Source: Enterenecus faecium (GTDB taxonomy: Bacteria; Bacillota; Clostridia; Oscillospirales; Oscillospiraceae). Taken from it: 56,022 bases of DNA. The notes under the pieces were generated by a model. It was not told the DNA's origin and did not search any database. It was given only the letters and a program-made list of their open reading frames with translations. Positions within the stretch are counted from its first letter, which is position 1. Every line of letters begins with the position of its first letter. Location: the NCBI GenBank assembly GCA_018713215.1, contig DVFO01000026.1, positions 1 to 56,022 of the forward strand. Reading direction: 5' to 3'. Below are positions 38,648-47,274 of the stretch, piece by piece. The translations under genes were made by a program, and so were the position numbers.

Positions 38648-38764
38648 ATGTATGAGCTGGAGTATGTCAGAGGTCATGTAGAAGTATTTTTCAACGGAGA
38701 ATTCTGCTTCTCTGCCGACAATCGGCGGGAAGCGGAGGCAGAGCTGGCCATGTTACAGAGATAA
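38648..38764 (+). CDS. Small 38-residue conserved-type protein
   Basis: ATG 38648, preceded by AAAGGAAGTG, encodes MYELEYVRGHVEVFFNGEFC followed by FSADNRREAEAELAMLQR. A beta hairpin (EYVRGHVEVFFNGEFCFSAD) followed by an Arg/Glu-rich helix is predicted. I recall proteins of this shape (ExxRGHVEVyxxGxFCFSAD) as small hypotheticals in related gut Clostridia, but did not check. No helix for membrane insertion. Monocistronic between two terminators; a longer upstream frame has no ribosome site. Confidence 0.75.
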   Translation: MYELEYVRGHVEVFFNGEFCFSADNRREAEAELAMLQR

Positions 38765-38766
38765 AA

Positions 38767-38801
38767 AAACAGCAGCGGGAGAACGTCTCTCGCTGCTGTT
38801 T
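38767..38801. terminator. Bidirectional terminator
   Basis: AAACAGCAGCG / CGCTGCTGTTT arms (38767-38777, 38791-38801) with further GAGA/TCTC pairing inside and A/T runs on both sides; serves the small protein and the converging HtrA gene. Confidence 0.85.
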
Positions 38802-38814
38802 CCATATCTGTGGA

Positions 38815-40266
38815 TTAGTGACCGAAGTAGAAGTCCCAAGGATCAAAGTAGCTGCCGCCCTGCTGGCTGCTGCTGGTCTGCTGGGGTGCGGGATCCTGCT
38901 GGGTCTGGCTGTTCTGGGTGTTGTTCTTCTCCTCGTCAAAGGTGATGCTGAGGGTCAGAGTCTCACCGGCCCGGTACACCTCCAGGGTGGTGCTTTCCCC
39001 AGCCTTGAACTGGTTCTTAGCTGCGTTCAGCTCTGCCACCGTGGTCACAGCGGTATCACCCAGCTTGGTGATGATGTCGCCCTGCTTCAGGCCTGCGGTC
39101 TCGGAGCAAGAGCCCTCGTTGACGCCGTTGACGTACACGCCGGAGGGCCAGTCGAAGGCCTTGGCGTAGTCCTCCGTGACTTCCACCGCAGTGATGCCCA
39201 TGGAGGGACGTCCGGTGACATAGCCATACTGGATGAAGTCCTGGATCATGTCGATGACGTCGTTGATGGGGATGGCGAAGCCGATGCCCTCAATGGAGGC
39301 GGAGCTGCTGTCGCCGTTGTTGGAATACTTGGCGGAGGTGATACCCACCACACGGCCATACTGGTCAAAGAGGGGGCCACCGGAGTTGCCGGAGTTGATG
39401 ACACAGTCGGTCTGGATCATGTTGATGATGGTGCCGTCGCTCATGGTCACGGAGCGGCCCACACCGGAGACATGACCGGAGGTCTGAGAGAAGGACAGGG
39501 TGCCCAGAGCGTTGCCGATGGTGGACACCTGCTGGCCCACCACCAGGGAGTCGGAGTCGCCCAGCACCACGGGCTTGAGGCCGCTGATATCGTTGATCTT
39601 CAGCACAGCCACGTCGTTGGTCTCTTCGCCGCCAATGAGGGTGGCATCGTACTCCTGGCCGTTGTTCAGGGTCACCTTAATGGCGTTGGCCCCGCCAATG
39701 ATGTGGTAATTGGTGACAATGTAGCCATCCTCACTGAGGATGAAGCCGGAGCCGCTGGTGGTGCCGGTGTACTGCTGCCAGCCCTGCTGCACCACCACCT
39801 GACAGGTGACGTTGACGCAGGAGTCGGCGTAGGAGGCATAGATCTCCTCCAGGCTCATCTCCTTGAGCCCATCCGCCTGCTGCACATTCACCTGGGTGCC
39901 CTGGGTGGTGTTCTGGTAGATGGTGGTGCCATCGGAGCTGCCGCCGCCCAGTCTGTCATAGAGGGCAGCGCCGCCCAGGCCTGCGCCGCCGCCCACCAGG
40001 GCACAGCACAGGACCAGAGCTGCCACTCGGCTGGCGCCTTTCTTCTTGGGGGGCTTGGGGGCGGGGTTGACGTGGAAGTTGGAACCGGTATCGTTGTTCT
40101 CGCCGTTGGGCGTCCAGCTATATCTGTAAGCTCCGTCGTCATTGGGGCCGCTGCCCTGAACGAACTTGGGGTTCTGATTCTGATTCTCACCGTTGAAGCC
40201 GTTGGAATCCAAAGGCTGGAACCCGTTGTCGAAGCCGTTCTGATTGTTATTATTTTCTTCAAACAT
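38815..40266 (-). CDS. htrA: HtrA/DegP-like membrane-anchored serine protease (second of two)
   Basis: A 483-residue S1C protease: a long Asn/Gln-rich cytoplasmic tail (1-75), basic PKKKGASR, membrane helix (about 80-102), protease domain with H188 (VTNYHIIGG), D218 (TNDVAVLKI) and S295 (NSGNSGGPLFDQYG), a PDZ domain (about 365-450) and a Gln/Ser-rich tail. It degrades or folds damaged exported proteins. The ATG at 40266 has GGAG 8 bases upstream. Unlike the first HtrA it is monocistronic and not linked to a two-component system. Confidence 0.93.
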   Translation of the reverse strand: MFEENNNNQNGFDNGFQPLDSNGFNGENQNQNPKFVQGSGPNDDGAYRYSWTPNGENNDTGSNFHVNPAPKPPKKKGASRVAALVLCCALVGGGAGLGGAALYDRLGGGSSDGTTIYQNTTQGTQVNVQQADGLKEMSLEEIYASYADSCVNVTCQVVVQQGWQQYTGTTSGSGFILSEDGYIVTNYHIIGGANAIKVTLNNGQEYDATLIGGEETNDVAVLKINDISGLKPVVLGDSDSLVVGQQVSTIGNALGTLSFSQTSGHVSGVGRSVTMSDGTIINMIQTDCVINSGNSGGPLFDQYGRVVGITSAKYSNNGDSSSASIEGIGFAIPINDVIDMIQDFIQYGYVTGRPSMGITAVEVTEDYAKAFDWPSGVYVNGVNEGSCSETAGLKQGDIITKLGDTAVTTVAELNAAKNQFKAGESTTLEVYRAGETLTLSITFDEEKNNTQNSQTQQDPAPQQTSSSQQGGSYFDPWDFYFGH

Positions 40267-40684
40267 ATGGATCGCTCCTTGTTTTTTGATCTGAACAAAG
40301 GGTACTAAATAATTATGTCCAGATTATGACATGAATTCAAATTGATTATAAACAAACGCAAAAAATTGGCAAGGGCCTGTTGCAGCAATGCTACTTCTCA
40401 AAAATGCAAGCATTTTTTCGAGGGGATGCAGCCCGCTGCATGCATAATCGGGTCAAAGGGCGACCCGATTCCACACTGGCGGGCTGAGAAGTGTTTTTTT
40501 CGATGCGCATGTCCCCGAAAAAAACAGATTTCAATTTATTTTTCCATCTGCGGATGGAAAAACTCTGCCGAGGGCTTTTTTAACGTTGCAAGATAATCTG
40601 TCCTTCTTCCATTGACATATGGGTTTTTGAGCGTCTAAAGGGCCTGTTGCAGCGATGCTGCAACAGGCCCTTGTGGTACCTTAT
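40267..40684. repeat. Hairpin-rich spacer with a duplicated motif
   Basis: No gene. AAGGGCCTGTTGCAGC occurs at 40371-40386 and again at 40638-40653. Between them are nested inverted repeats: ACTTCTC/GAGAAGT outside CAGCCCG/CGGGCTG outside ATCGGGTC-aaagggc-GACCCGAT (about 40393-40498), TTTTTTCG-rich arms matching CGAAAAAA further right, and TTTTTCCATC-tgcg-GATGGAAAAA (about 40540-40563). The left end also holds the htrA promoter region. Confidence 0.6.
40638..40672 (-). terminator. Terminator after the PTS gene
   Basis: 16-bp perfect arms AAGGGCCTGTTGCAGC / GCTGCAACAGGCCCTT with loop GAT, 12 bases past the PTS stop on the minus strand, followed there by TTTAG. Confidence 0.8.
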
Positions 40685-42112
40685 TTAGTTCATAGCGGCC
40701 TTTTCTTTCCGGGAAAAGGCGGCGGAGAGGACCAGGGTGAACAGGAAGCCAGCTGCCAAGGCCACCACATGGGCCACAATATAGTTGACATAACCGTTTC
40801 CTGCGGGGTCTGCCAGGGCAATGCCGGGCACCACGGTGGTGCCAAAGCCCAGGGCCGCCAGATTGGTGAAGTACACGATGGCGCCACCCACGGCACCACC
40901 CAGACAGCCGCCAATGAGGGGGTAGCGGTATCTCAAGTTGATGCCGAACAGGGCCGGCTCGGTGATGCCGAAGAGCACAGAGATAAAGCTGGGGATGCAC
41001 AGCTCCTTGGCCCGGGCATTCTTGAAGTTCCGGGCCAGATAGCCCAGCACTGCGCCGCCCTGGGCGATGATGGCCACGGACATGAGGGGATTTAAGAAGT
41101 TGCGTCCGGTGTCCACCAGCAGCTGGGTCTCAATGGCGCCAAACACGTGGTGCAGTCCGGTGATCACAATGAGCTGCTGCACGCCGCCGAAGGCCGCATA
41201 GCCCACCACACCCAGGTGCTCGGTCATCCACACCAGCACGGTGGTGATGCCGGTAGCCAGAGCTCTGCCCACAGGGCCAATGATCAAGAACAGCAGGAAG
41301 GAGCTGACCAGGGTGGTGAGCAGCGGGGACACCAGCAGGCGAATGACCTCCGGCACCTTCCGCTCAAAGAAGACGTCCAACTTGGCGGTGACAATGCCGA
41401 TGAGCAGGGCCACGATGATGCCGCCCTGGAAGCCGATGAGGTCCACGCCAATGCCGAAAATATGGAGGGTGGTCACGTCCACCGTGCCCTGAGCCGCAGC
41501 ATAGGCGTCCGCCAGGCTGTTGGACAACATGATACAGCCCATGACAATACCCATAATGGGTCTGCCGCCAAAGCGCTTCACCGTACTGTATGCCACAGCC
41601 AGGGGGAGGAACCCGAAGATGGCTCCCGAGGCGATGTTGATGAGCTTGGTGATGCCGTACAGGGTGTCGTTGCTCTCCACAAAGGACAGATTGCCCAGCA
41701 CGCTGGACAGGCCCGTCAGCAGTGCCGCGGCCAAAATGCCGGGCATGATCTCAATGAACACGTCGGACAGGGCCTTGACTGCCTTTTGCAGGGGGTTCAT
41801 GCGCTGGTTGGCCTTGGACTTCAAATCTCCCAGGCTCATGCTGTCCATGTGGATGGTCTCCGCCACCACCTGGCAAATGTCGTTGACGATTCCGGTGCCG
41901 AAGATGATCTGTACCTGATCTCCCGCCACGAAGACGCCCTTGACCAGGTCTACCTCCTCCATGGCCTTGATGTCCGCCCGATCGTTGTCCTCCAACACAA
42001 GGCGAAGTCTGGTGGCACAGTGTGCAACGCCTAGAATGTTTTCCTTTCCGCCTGCCAGCTCGATGACACGAGCGGCAATGGTTTCATACCGTTGTCTTTT
42101 TGTAGCGTCCAT
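40685..42112 (-). CDS. PTS transporter IIBC, sucrose/beta-glucoside superfamily
   Basis: A 475-residue PTS permease: N-terminal IIB domain with phospho-Cys32 (GVAHCATRLRLVL), linker, then IIC from about residue 105 with about ten helices and GITEPALFGINLRYRYPLIGG near residue 385. No IIA domain is present; it would borrow one. It imports and phosphorylates a sugar, probably an alpha-linked di- or trisaccharide, given the alpha-galactosidase remnant directly upstream in the same direction. AGGAGG lies before the ATG. The usual promoter and regulator of this operon appear lost by the deletion at about 42370. Confidence 0.88.
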   Translation of the reverse strand: MDATKRQRYETIAARVIELAGGKENILGVAHCATRLRLVLEDNDRADIKAMEEVDLVKGVFVAGDQVQIIFGTGIVNDICQVVAETIHMDSMSLGDLKSKANQRMNPLQKAVKALSDVFIEIMPGILAAALLTGLSSVLGNLSFVESNDTLYGITKLINIASGAIFGFLPLAVAYSTVKRFGGRPIMGIVMGCIMLSNSLADAYAAAQGTVDVTTLHIFGIGVDLIGFQGGIIVALLIGIVTAKLDVFFERKVPEVIRLLVSPLLTTLVSSFLLFLIIGPVGRALATGITTVLVWMTEHLGVVGYAAFGGVQQLIVITGLHHVFGAIETQLLVDTGRNFLNPLMSVAIIAQGGAVLGYLARNFKNARAKELCIPSFISVLFGITEPALFGINLRYRYPLIGGCLGGAVGGAIVYFTNLAALGFGTTVVPGIALADPAGNGYVNYIVAHVVALAAGFLFTLVLSAAFSRKEKAAMN

Positions 42113-42135
42113 GCCTGCCTCCTATTCTCCACTCA

Positions 42136-42365
42136 TTACACTTTTTCGAAGCGATAGCACTCGCTGCGAAAATCCTGCTTTTTCAGGGGGATGCTGATGC
42201 CCGAATACATCAGCTCGTCCCCGCCGTACACGGTGCTGCGGTCCACGTCCCGATAGAGGGTGTCCGCCTCCAGGCCCTTGAGCTTGAGCAGCTGCACCGG
42301 GGCCGCCGGCTGACTTAATATCTCGAAGTGGAACGCCACCACCTGTTTCCTGTCTTGGGATACAA
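42136..42365 (-). pseudogene. C-terminal remnant of a GH36 alpha-galactosidase
   Basis: About 76 codons ending TAA at 42136: FVSQDRKQVVAFHFEILSQP, RLKG-type LLKLKGLEADTLYRDVD and VYGGDELMYSGISIPLK then DFRSECYRFEKV. This is the beta-sandwich end of GH36 alpha-galactosidases (normally about 730 residues). Upstream of FVSQD the frame runs into the antisense of the AraC fragment, so the first roughly 90% of the gene is missing. It lies 23 bases upstream of the PTS gene in the same direction, as expected of an alpha-galactoside operon. Confidence 0.8.
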
Positions 42366-42796
42366 AATTCCGCCACCGGGACCTGATGATGAACAGCATT
42401 CTCTACGAGTATCTGTACCTCTGGGCCACCCGCTTCCCCAACACGGACATTCCCTCCCGGGAGAAGCACATCTCCTATGTGGAGGAGGCCTTGAAGTACA
42501 TCGAGGCCAATTACAGCGAGGCCGTCACCATCCAGGACCTGGCCAACTGGCTGGGCCTGGAGCGCACCTATCTGTATCGGCTGTTTAAGTCCATGGTGGG
42601 CATGTCCCCCCAGGCCTATCTGCTGGACGTGCGCATCCGCCAGGCCTGCACCCTGCTGACCCACTCGGATTTGACCATCACCAACATCGCCCGCTCGGTG
42701 GGGTATGAGGACTCCCTGTATTTTTCCCGCCTGTTCCGCCGCAAGAAGGGCCAGACCCCCAGCCAATACCGGAGCACCCACCAGAGCCCTGGATAG
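42366..42796 (+). pseudogene. C-terminal fragment of an AraC-family regulator
   Basis: From about 42366 the plus strand reads KFRHRDLMMNSILYEYLYLW, then VEEALKYIEANYSEAVTIQD, LGLERTYLYRLFKSMVGMSP, and SVGYEDSLYFSRLFRRKKGQ to the stop at 42796: a complete two-helix-turn-helix AraC DNA-binding domain. The N-terminal sugar-binding half (about 140 residues) is absent and the first ATG (42386) has no ribosome site. It should have run divergently from the alpha-galactosidase gene, and both lack their 5' parts at the same point. Confidence 0.8.
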
Positions 42797-42817
42797 AATA
42801 TCGAAAAAGGGCAAAAA

Positions 42818-42860
42818 ATACTGCAACCTGTCTCCCAACTTGGGAGGCTGGTTGCAGTAT
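42818..42860. terminator. Bidirectional terminator between AraC fragment and AI-2E permease gene
   Basis: ATACTGCAACC...CTCCCAA / TTGGGAG...GGTTGCAGTAT, 21-base arms with one internal mismatch region and A/T runs on both sides. Confidence 0.85.
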
Positions 42861-42867
42861 TTGTCTC

Positions 42868-44037
42868 TTATTTCCGGTGTCCGCTTTTCAGGATGGCGGC
42901 CACGTCGGAGGCGGCGGCGGACAGGTCCGCCATGACGGGGGAGAAAATGCCCAGCTTGGTCAGGTTGATAAACACCAACAGCAGCAGCGGACCCACGATC
43001 ATGCCCAGCACACCGCCCAGGAGCATACCCACATAGATGCCCACCAGGGAGAGGATGGGGGACAGCCCCGTCTGGTCGCCCAGAATCTTGGGCTCGCCCA
43101 GGCGGCGGAACAGGGCGATGATGCCCCAGATAATCATCAGCTGGGCGGCGTGGGTGTAGTTTCCGGTGATGATATCCACCACCGCCCAGGGCACCATGAT
43201 GGTGCCGGAGCCAATGATGGGGATGAAGTCCAGCACCGCAAAGCCCAGGGCCAGCAACAGGCCGTAGGACTGCCCGATGAAGAAAAAGCCCAGGGAGAGG
43301 ATGAGAAACACCACAAAGGAGATAATCAGCTGGCTCTTCAGGTAGCCGCCGAAGGCCTCCATGAAGATGCGCCGCACCTCTCCGCAGAAGCTGCGGGCGG
43401 GGGCGGGCACCCGGTCGGTGATGAAAAACCGCAGCCGGGGATAGTCGGCGGTGATGAAGTAGGTGGCCATTAAAAACACGATGGTGGCCACCACAAAGGA
43501 GGACACCTGGCCCACCAGGGAGGGCGCCCGGTCTGCCACCACCTTCAGCCAACCGGACACGTCAATGTCCCGCACCCAGGTCTCCACCAGCTGGGCCAGC
43601 CGCTCTCCGGCGTTGTAGGCTCCCCCGGGGAGCAGGTCCCCGAAGCCGCCCAGCCAGTCCACCACCTCGTCCAGGTTGGTGAGCACACTGTCCACAATGC
43701 CGCCCCAGTTCTGGAACAGGGCCTGCACCTGGTCCACGGCCATCCAGGTCAGCGCCCACAGCACGCCGCCCACCAGGCCGAACACCACAATGAGCAGCGT
43801 CATGGTGATGATACCCCGGGAGATGGACAGCTTCTTTTGCAGCCAGCGCACCAGGGGATTGAGCATCCAGGACAGCACCAGGGCCAGCACAAAGGGGCTC
43901 AGCCACGACAGCAGCGGCAGCACGCCAAAGCGCAGGGCCAGCAGGGCCAGCACCAGCAGCACAGCCCGCACGCCCAAACGCAGCCACAGCTCGCCCCGCT
44001 GCTTCCAGGTCAGTTGAATGGGTTCCAAACGCACCAC
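42868..44037 (-). CDS. AI-2E/YtvI-family membrane permease
   Basis: A 389-residue protein of seven to eight helices: helices at about 22-70, a large loop, SFVVATIVFLMATYFITADYP, LILSLGFFFIGQSYGLLLALGFAVLDFIPIIGSGTIMVPWA and GDQTGLSPILSLVGIYVGMLLGG, matching the AI-2E transporter (PF01594) family and most like sporulation protein YtvI. The transported solute is unknown. GTG start at 44037, with GGAGAGGAG just upstream; spacing is tight, so a few residues of doubt remain. Confidence 0.87.
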   Translation of the reverse strand: MVRLEPIQLTWKQRGELWLRLGVRAVLLVLALLALRFGVLPLLSWLSPFVLALVLSWMLNPLVRWLQKKLSISRGIITMTLLIVVFGLVGGVLWALTWMAVDQVQALFQNWGGIVDSVLTNLDEVVDWLGGFGDLLPGGAYNAGERLAQLVETWVRDIDVSGWLKVVADRAPSLVGQVSSFVVATIVFLMATYFITADYPRLRFFITDRVPAPARSFCGEVRRIFMEAFGGYLKSQLIISFVVFLILSLGFFFIGQSYGLLLALGFAVLDFIPIIGSGTIMVPWAVVDIITGNYTHAAQLMIIWGIIALFRRLGEPKILGDQTGLSPILSLVGIYVGMLLGGVLGMIVGPLLLLVFINLTKLGIFSPVMADLSAAASDVAAILKSGHRK

Positions 44038-44132
44038 TCCTCTCCACAGGCCCGCCGTCCGTCAGAGCCCATTTGATTACGGTTGCACAAATTTTACCTT
44101 GCAAGTCATGATTATACCCCCAGTCCGCCGCA

Positions 44133-44161
44133 TTGACAACCCCAAACCCCTCAGGTATACT
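44133..44161 (+). promoter_or_regulatory. Promoter of the ABC exporter operon
   Basis: TTGACA (44133-44138), 17 bases, TATACT (44156-44161), 33 bases before the GTG start. Confidence 0.75.
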
Positions 44162-44193
44162 AATTTAATATAATTTTAATGGGAGGAATGATC

Positions 44194-45942
44194 GTGGATC
44201 GTATGAAATTTCAGCGAAGCCATGTGTCTATCTTTTTGTCCTACTACAAGCCACATCTGCACCTGTTTTTGCTGGATATGGCCTGTGCGTTGGGCATTGC
44301 CCTGATCGACCTGGCTTTCCCCTACCTGTCCCGGCTGTCCATGCAGGAGCTGCTGCCTCAGAACCTGTTTGGGGCCTTCTTTGCGGTGATGGGCTGTCTG
44401 CTGGCGGCCTATCTGCTCCGGGCGGGGATGTACTACATCGTCACCTATCTGGGCCATATGATGGGGGTGCTCATTGAGGCGGATATCCGCCGGGACCTGT
44501 TTGGGCACATGCAAAACCTGTCCTTCTCCTTCTATGACAAAAACCGCACGGGCCAGCTGATGAGCCGGGCCACCACCGACCTCTTCGAAATCACCGAGCT
44601 GGCCCACCACGGCCCCGAGGACCTGTTCATCTCGGTGATTACCCTGGGCGGCGCCTTCTGCCTGATGCTCACCATCCAGTGGAAGCTGGCCCTCATCGTC
44701 TTTGCCGTGGTGCCCCTGTTTGTCCTCTTCACCATCTTCCAGCGCCGGCGGATGATGAAGGCCTCCGTACAGGTCAAGCAGAACATGGCGGGCATCAACG
44801 GCCAGCTGGAGTCCTCCATCTCGGGGATGCGCACCGCCAAGGCCTTCGCCAATGAGGAGCAGGAGAACCGGAAGTTTCAGCAGTCCAACAACCAGTTCAA
44901 GGGGGCCAAGCGGGACTACTACAAGGCCATGGCCACCTATATGGCGGGGCTGGAGTTCGCCCTGCCCGCCATGAACGTGCTCACCATCACCGCTGGCGGC
45001 TGGTTCATCCTCCAGGGTGAGATGAACTACATTGACCTGGTCACCTTCGCTCTGTATATCTCCACCTTCCTCACCCCCGTGCGCAAGCTGGCCGCCTTTG
45101 TGGAGCAGTTCCTCAACGGCATGGCAGGCTTCAAGCGGTTTGTGGAGCTGATGCGGGTGGAGCCTGCGGTGCAGGATGCCCCCGACGCCGTGGGCATGGA
45201 CACCGCCAAGGGAGACATTCTGGTGGACAACGTGTCCTTCTCCTACGAGGACGGGGAGACCGTGCTGGACCACGTGTCCATCCACATCCCCCAGGGAGAG
45301 ACGGTGGCGGTGGTAGGCCCCTCCGGGGGCGGCAAGTCCACCCTGTGCCAGCTCATCCCCCGCTTCTATGATGTCACCGGGGGCCGCATTCTGGTGGACG
45401 GCACCGACGTGCGCCACCTCACCCAGCAGTCCCTGCGCCAAAACATCGGCATCGTCCAGCAGGACGTATTCCTCTTTGCCGGCACCATCTACGACAACAT
45501 CCGCTACGGCAAGCCCGACGCCACCCAGGAGGAGATCATGGAGGCGGCAAAGCGGGCGGAAATCTACGACGATATCATGGCCATGCCCGACGGTTTCCAG
45601 ACCTACGTGGGGGAGCGGGGCGTGATGCTCTCCGGCGGCCAGAAGCAGCGGGTGTCCATCGCCCGGATTTTCCTGAAAAATCCCCCCATCCTCATCCTGG
45701 ATGAGGCCACCTCTGCTCTGGACTCGGTGACCGAGGCCCGCATCCAAAGCGCCTTTGACGAGCTGGCCAAGGGCCGCACCACCCTCATCATCGCCCACCG
45801 GCTGTCCACCATCCGCAACGCCCACCGCATCATTGTGGTGGACGACAACCGCATTGTGGAGGAGGGCACCCACCAGGAGCTGCTCCAGAGCGGCGGGGAG
45901 TACGCCCAGCTGTACAACGCCCAGAAGAGTGTATCCGTATGA
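44194..45942 (+). CDS. ABC exporter, fused membrane and ATPase domains
   Basis: A 582-residue half-transporter: six-helix ABC_membrane domain (residues 1-310; FYDKNRTGQLMSRATTDLFEI, MRTAKAFANEEQENRKF), then ATPase with Walker A GPSGGGKSTLCQLI, Q-loop IGIVQQDVFLFAGTIYDNIRYG, signature LSGGQKQRVSIARIFLK, Walker B ILILDEATSALD and switch AHRLST. It would act as a homodimer in export of lipid, peptide or drug. Start: GTG 44194, 7 bases after GGGAGG; the upstream in-frame ATG (44179) overlaps the ribosome site. Overlaps the S4-domain gene by 4 bases. Confidence 0.92.
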   Translation: MDRMKFQRSHVSIFLSYYKPHLHLFLLDMACALGIALIDLAFPYLSRLSMQELLPQNLFGAFFAVMGCLLAAYLLRAGMYYIVTYLGHMMGVLIEADIRRDLFGHMQNLSFSFYDKNRTGQLMSRATTDLFEITELAHHGPEDLFISVITLGGAFCLMLTIQWKLALIVFAVVPLFVLFTIFQRRRMMKASVQVKQNMAGINGQLESSISGMRTAKAFANEEQENRKFQQSNNQFKGAKRDYYKAMATYMAGLEFALPAMNVLTITAGGWFILQGEMNYIDLVTFALYISTFLTPVRKLAAFVEQFLNGMAGFKRFVELMRVEPAVQDAPDAVGMDTAKGDILVDNVSFSYEDGETVLDHVSIHIPQGETVAVVGPSGGGKSTLCQLIPRFYDVTGGRILVDGTDVRHLTQQSLRQNIGIVQQDVFLFAGTIYDNIRYGKPDATQEEIMEAAKRAEIYDDIMAMPDGFQTYVGERGVMLSGGQKQRVSIARIFLKNPPILILDEATSALDSVTEARIQSAFDELAKGRTTLIIAHRLSTIRNAHRIIVVDDNRIVEEGTHQELLQSGGEYAQLYNAQKSVSV

Positions 45943-46730
45943 ATAAAACCGAACTGTTAAACAAATTCGCCAAAGACGGGGAGCAGCGCACCCAGCTGGC
46001 CCGAGTCCTGGACCAGATGCAGCGGGCCGACACCCGGTCCATCCCCTGCGCCACCCAGTTTCTCTCCCCCGCCCTGCGGGCCAGCGTGGAGCTGCTGCTG
46101 GACGCCTGCGGCCACCCCAAGCATCGGTTCTGCGGGGGCTATGAGGACGCCGAGCGCACCGTGTGCGTCTTTCTCCCCCACTGGCAGGAGGCGGTGGACT
46201 ACGTGGCCGAGGAGGAGCTGGCGGCGGTGTCCGCCGCCTTCCCCCGCCAGGCCGACCTCACCCACCGGGACATCCTGGGCAGCCTCATGGGCATCGGCAT
46301 CACCCGGGAGAAGCTGGGGGACATCCTCATGGGGGACCATGAGGCCCAGATCGTGTGCCTGCGGGAGGCCCTGCCCATTGTGCTCTCCCAGTTCAGCCAG
46401 GCCGGGCGGTACCCCCTGAAGCTCCAGGAGATCCCTCTGGAGCAGCTCTCCCCCGCCCCTCAGACCGTGAAGGAGATCCACGACACCGTGGCCACCCTGC
46501 GGCTGGACGCCGTGGTGGCCTCCGGGTTCTCCCTGTCCCGGTCCAAGGCCTCCCAACTCATCACCACCGGACGGGTTTCGGTGAACCACCTGGAGTGCCT
46601 GAAAACCGACCGCCTGGTGGAGGCGGGGGACGTGCTCACCTGCCGTGGCTTGGGAAAATGTGTGTTAGTGCAGGTGGGAGGCCAGTCCCGGAAGGGACGG
46701 GTCATCCTCACCTTGCACCGCTATCTATAA
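45939..46730 (+). CDS. S4-domain RNA-binding protein, YlmH-like
   Basis: A 263-residue protein with the YlmH layout: an N-terminal alpha/beta region (FLSPALRASVELLLDACGHP, RTVCVFLPHW), a middle part with DILGSLMGIGITREKLGDIL, and a C-terminal S4 domain (RLDAVVASGFSLSRSKASQLITTGRVSVNHLE). YlmH binds stalled large ribosomal subunits or RNA in Bacillus, where it lies in the division cluster; here it is coupled (ATGA) to an ABC exporter gene. Confidence 0.9.
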   Translation: MNKTELLNKFAKDGEQRTQLARVLDQMQRADTRSIPCATQFLSPALRASVELLLDACGHPKHRFCGGYEDAERTVCVFLPHWQEAVDYVAEEELAAVSAAFPRQADLTHRDILGSLMGIGITREKLGDILMGDHEAQIVCLREALPIVLSQFSQAGRYPLKLQEIPLEQLSPAPQTVKEIHDTVATLRLDAVVASGFSLSRSKASQLITTGRVSVNHLECLKTDRLVEAGDVLTCRGLGKCVLVQVGGQSRKGRVILTLHRYL

Positions 46731-46753
46731 TAAGGAAAGGAGGAACACCCCCT

Positions 46754-46963
46754 ATGACCGAAGAGAAGATTGCCCGCATCAACGAGCTGGCCCGCCGGGT
46801 CAAGGCCGGAGAGACCCTGTCTCCCGAAGAGCTGGAGGAACGGGCCGCCCTGCGAAAAGAGTACATCGACAGCGTGAAGGCCAGCCTGGTGGGAAACCTG
46901 GAGAACACCTATCTGGTGGACGAGAAGGGCAACAAAGTAAAACTGCCTAAGAAGAAGCAATAA
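46754..46963 (+). CDS. DUF896 (YnzC-like) small protein
   Basis: A 69-residue two-helix protein with the family pattern KIARINELARRVKAG, LSPEELEERAALRKEYIDSVKASL and the basic tail DEKGNKVKLPKKKQ. Members such as Bacillus YnzC/SosA-region proteins are cytoplasmic and of uncertain role. AAAGGAGG lies before the ATG; 23 bases separate it from the YlmH-like gene, so it ends the operon. Confidence 0.92.
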   Translation: MTEEKIARINELARRVKAGETLSPEELEERAALRKEYIDSVKASLVGNLENTYLVDEKGNKVKLPKKKQ

Positions 46964-47001
46964 AAAATTGCCGTCTGCATCGGGTGCAGACGGCAATTTT
47001 T
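46964..47001. terminator. Bidirectional terminator
   Basis: AAAAATTGCCGTCTGCA / TGCAGACGGCAATTTTT with a short loop; it begins at the DUF896 stop and also lies after the converging cold-shock gene. Confidence 0.92.
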
Positions 47002-47010
47002 TGGGTTTTA

Positions 47011-47226
47011 TTACTCGGCCACGGCCACCACGTTGGTAGCACGCACGCCCTTAGCGCCGCGGGGATCGGGCTCGGTCTCGAAAGTGACCTTCTGGCCCTC
47101 CAGCAGCTTCTTGTAGCCCTCAGCCACGATGGCGGAGAAGTGCACGAACACGTCCTCGCTGCCGTCGTCGGGGGTGATGAAGCCATAGCCCTTCTCAGCG
47201 TTGAACCATTTGACAATACCGGTCAT
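47011..47226 (-). CDS. csp: Cold-shock domain protein
   Basis: A 71-residue CspA-type OB fold: TGIVKWFNAEKGYGFITPDD (RNP1) and VFVHFSAI (RNP2), ending RGAKGVRATNVVAV. It binds single-stranded RNA or DNA and melts mRNA structure. ATG 47226 has AGGAGG 7-8 bases upstream; the longer frame further upstream is leader. The leader of about 105 nt, with a hairpin (47275-47306), is typical of cold-inducible csp genes. Confidence 0.96.
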   Translation of the reverse strand: MTGIVKWFNAEKGYGFITPDDGSEDVFVHFSAIVAEGYKKLLEGQKVTFETEPDPRGAKGVRATNVVAVAE

Positions 47227-47274
47227 GTGGGATTCCTCCTGAATCAAAAATTGCGGTTTTGAGGCAAAAGAGAA

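Noticed and set aside
42122..43552. A 476-codon minus-strand frame starting MAEGGGRPGALPGG
   Set aside because: It crosses the AI-2E permease gene in another frame, the terminator and the AraC fragment; an artefact of GC-rich DNA. Only its last part, in a different frame, is the GH36 remnant.
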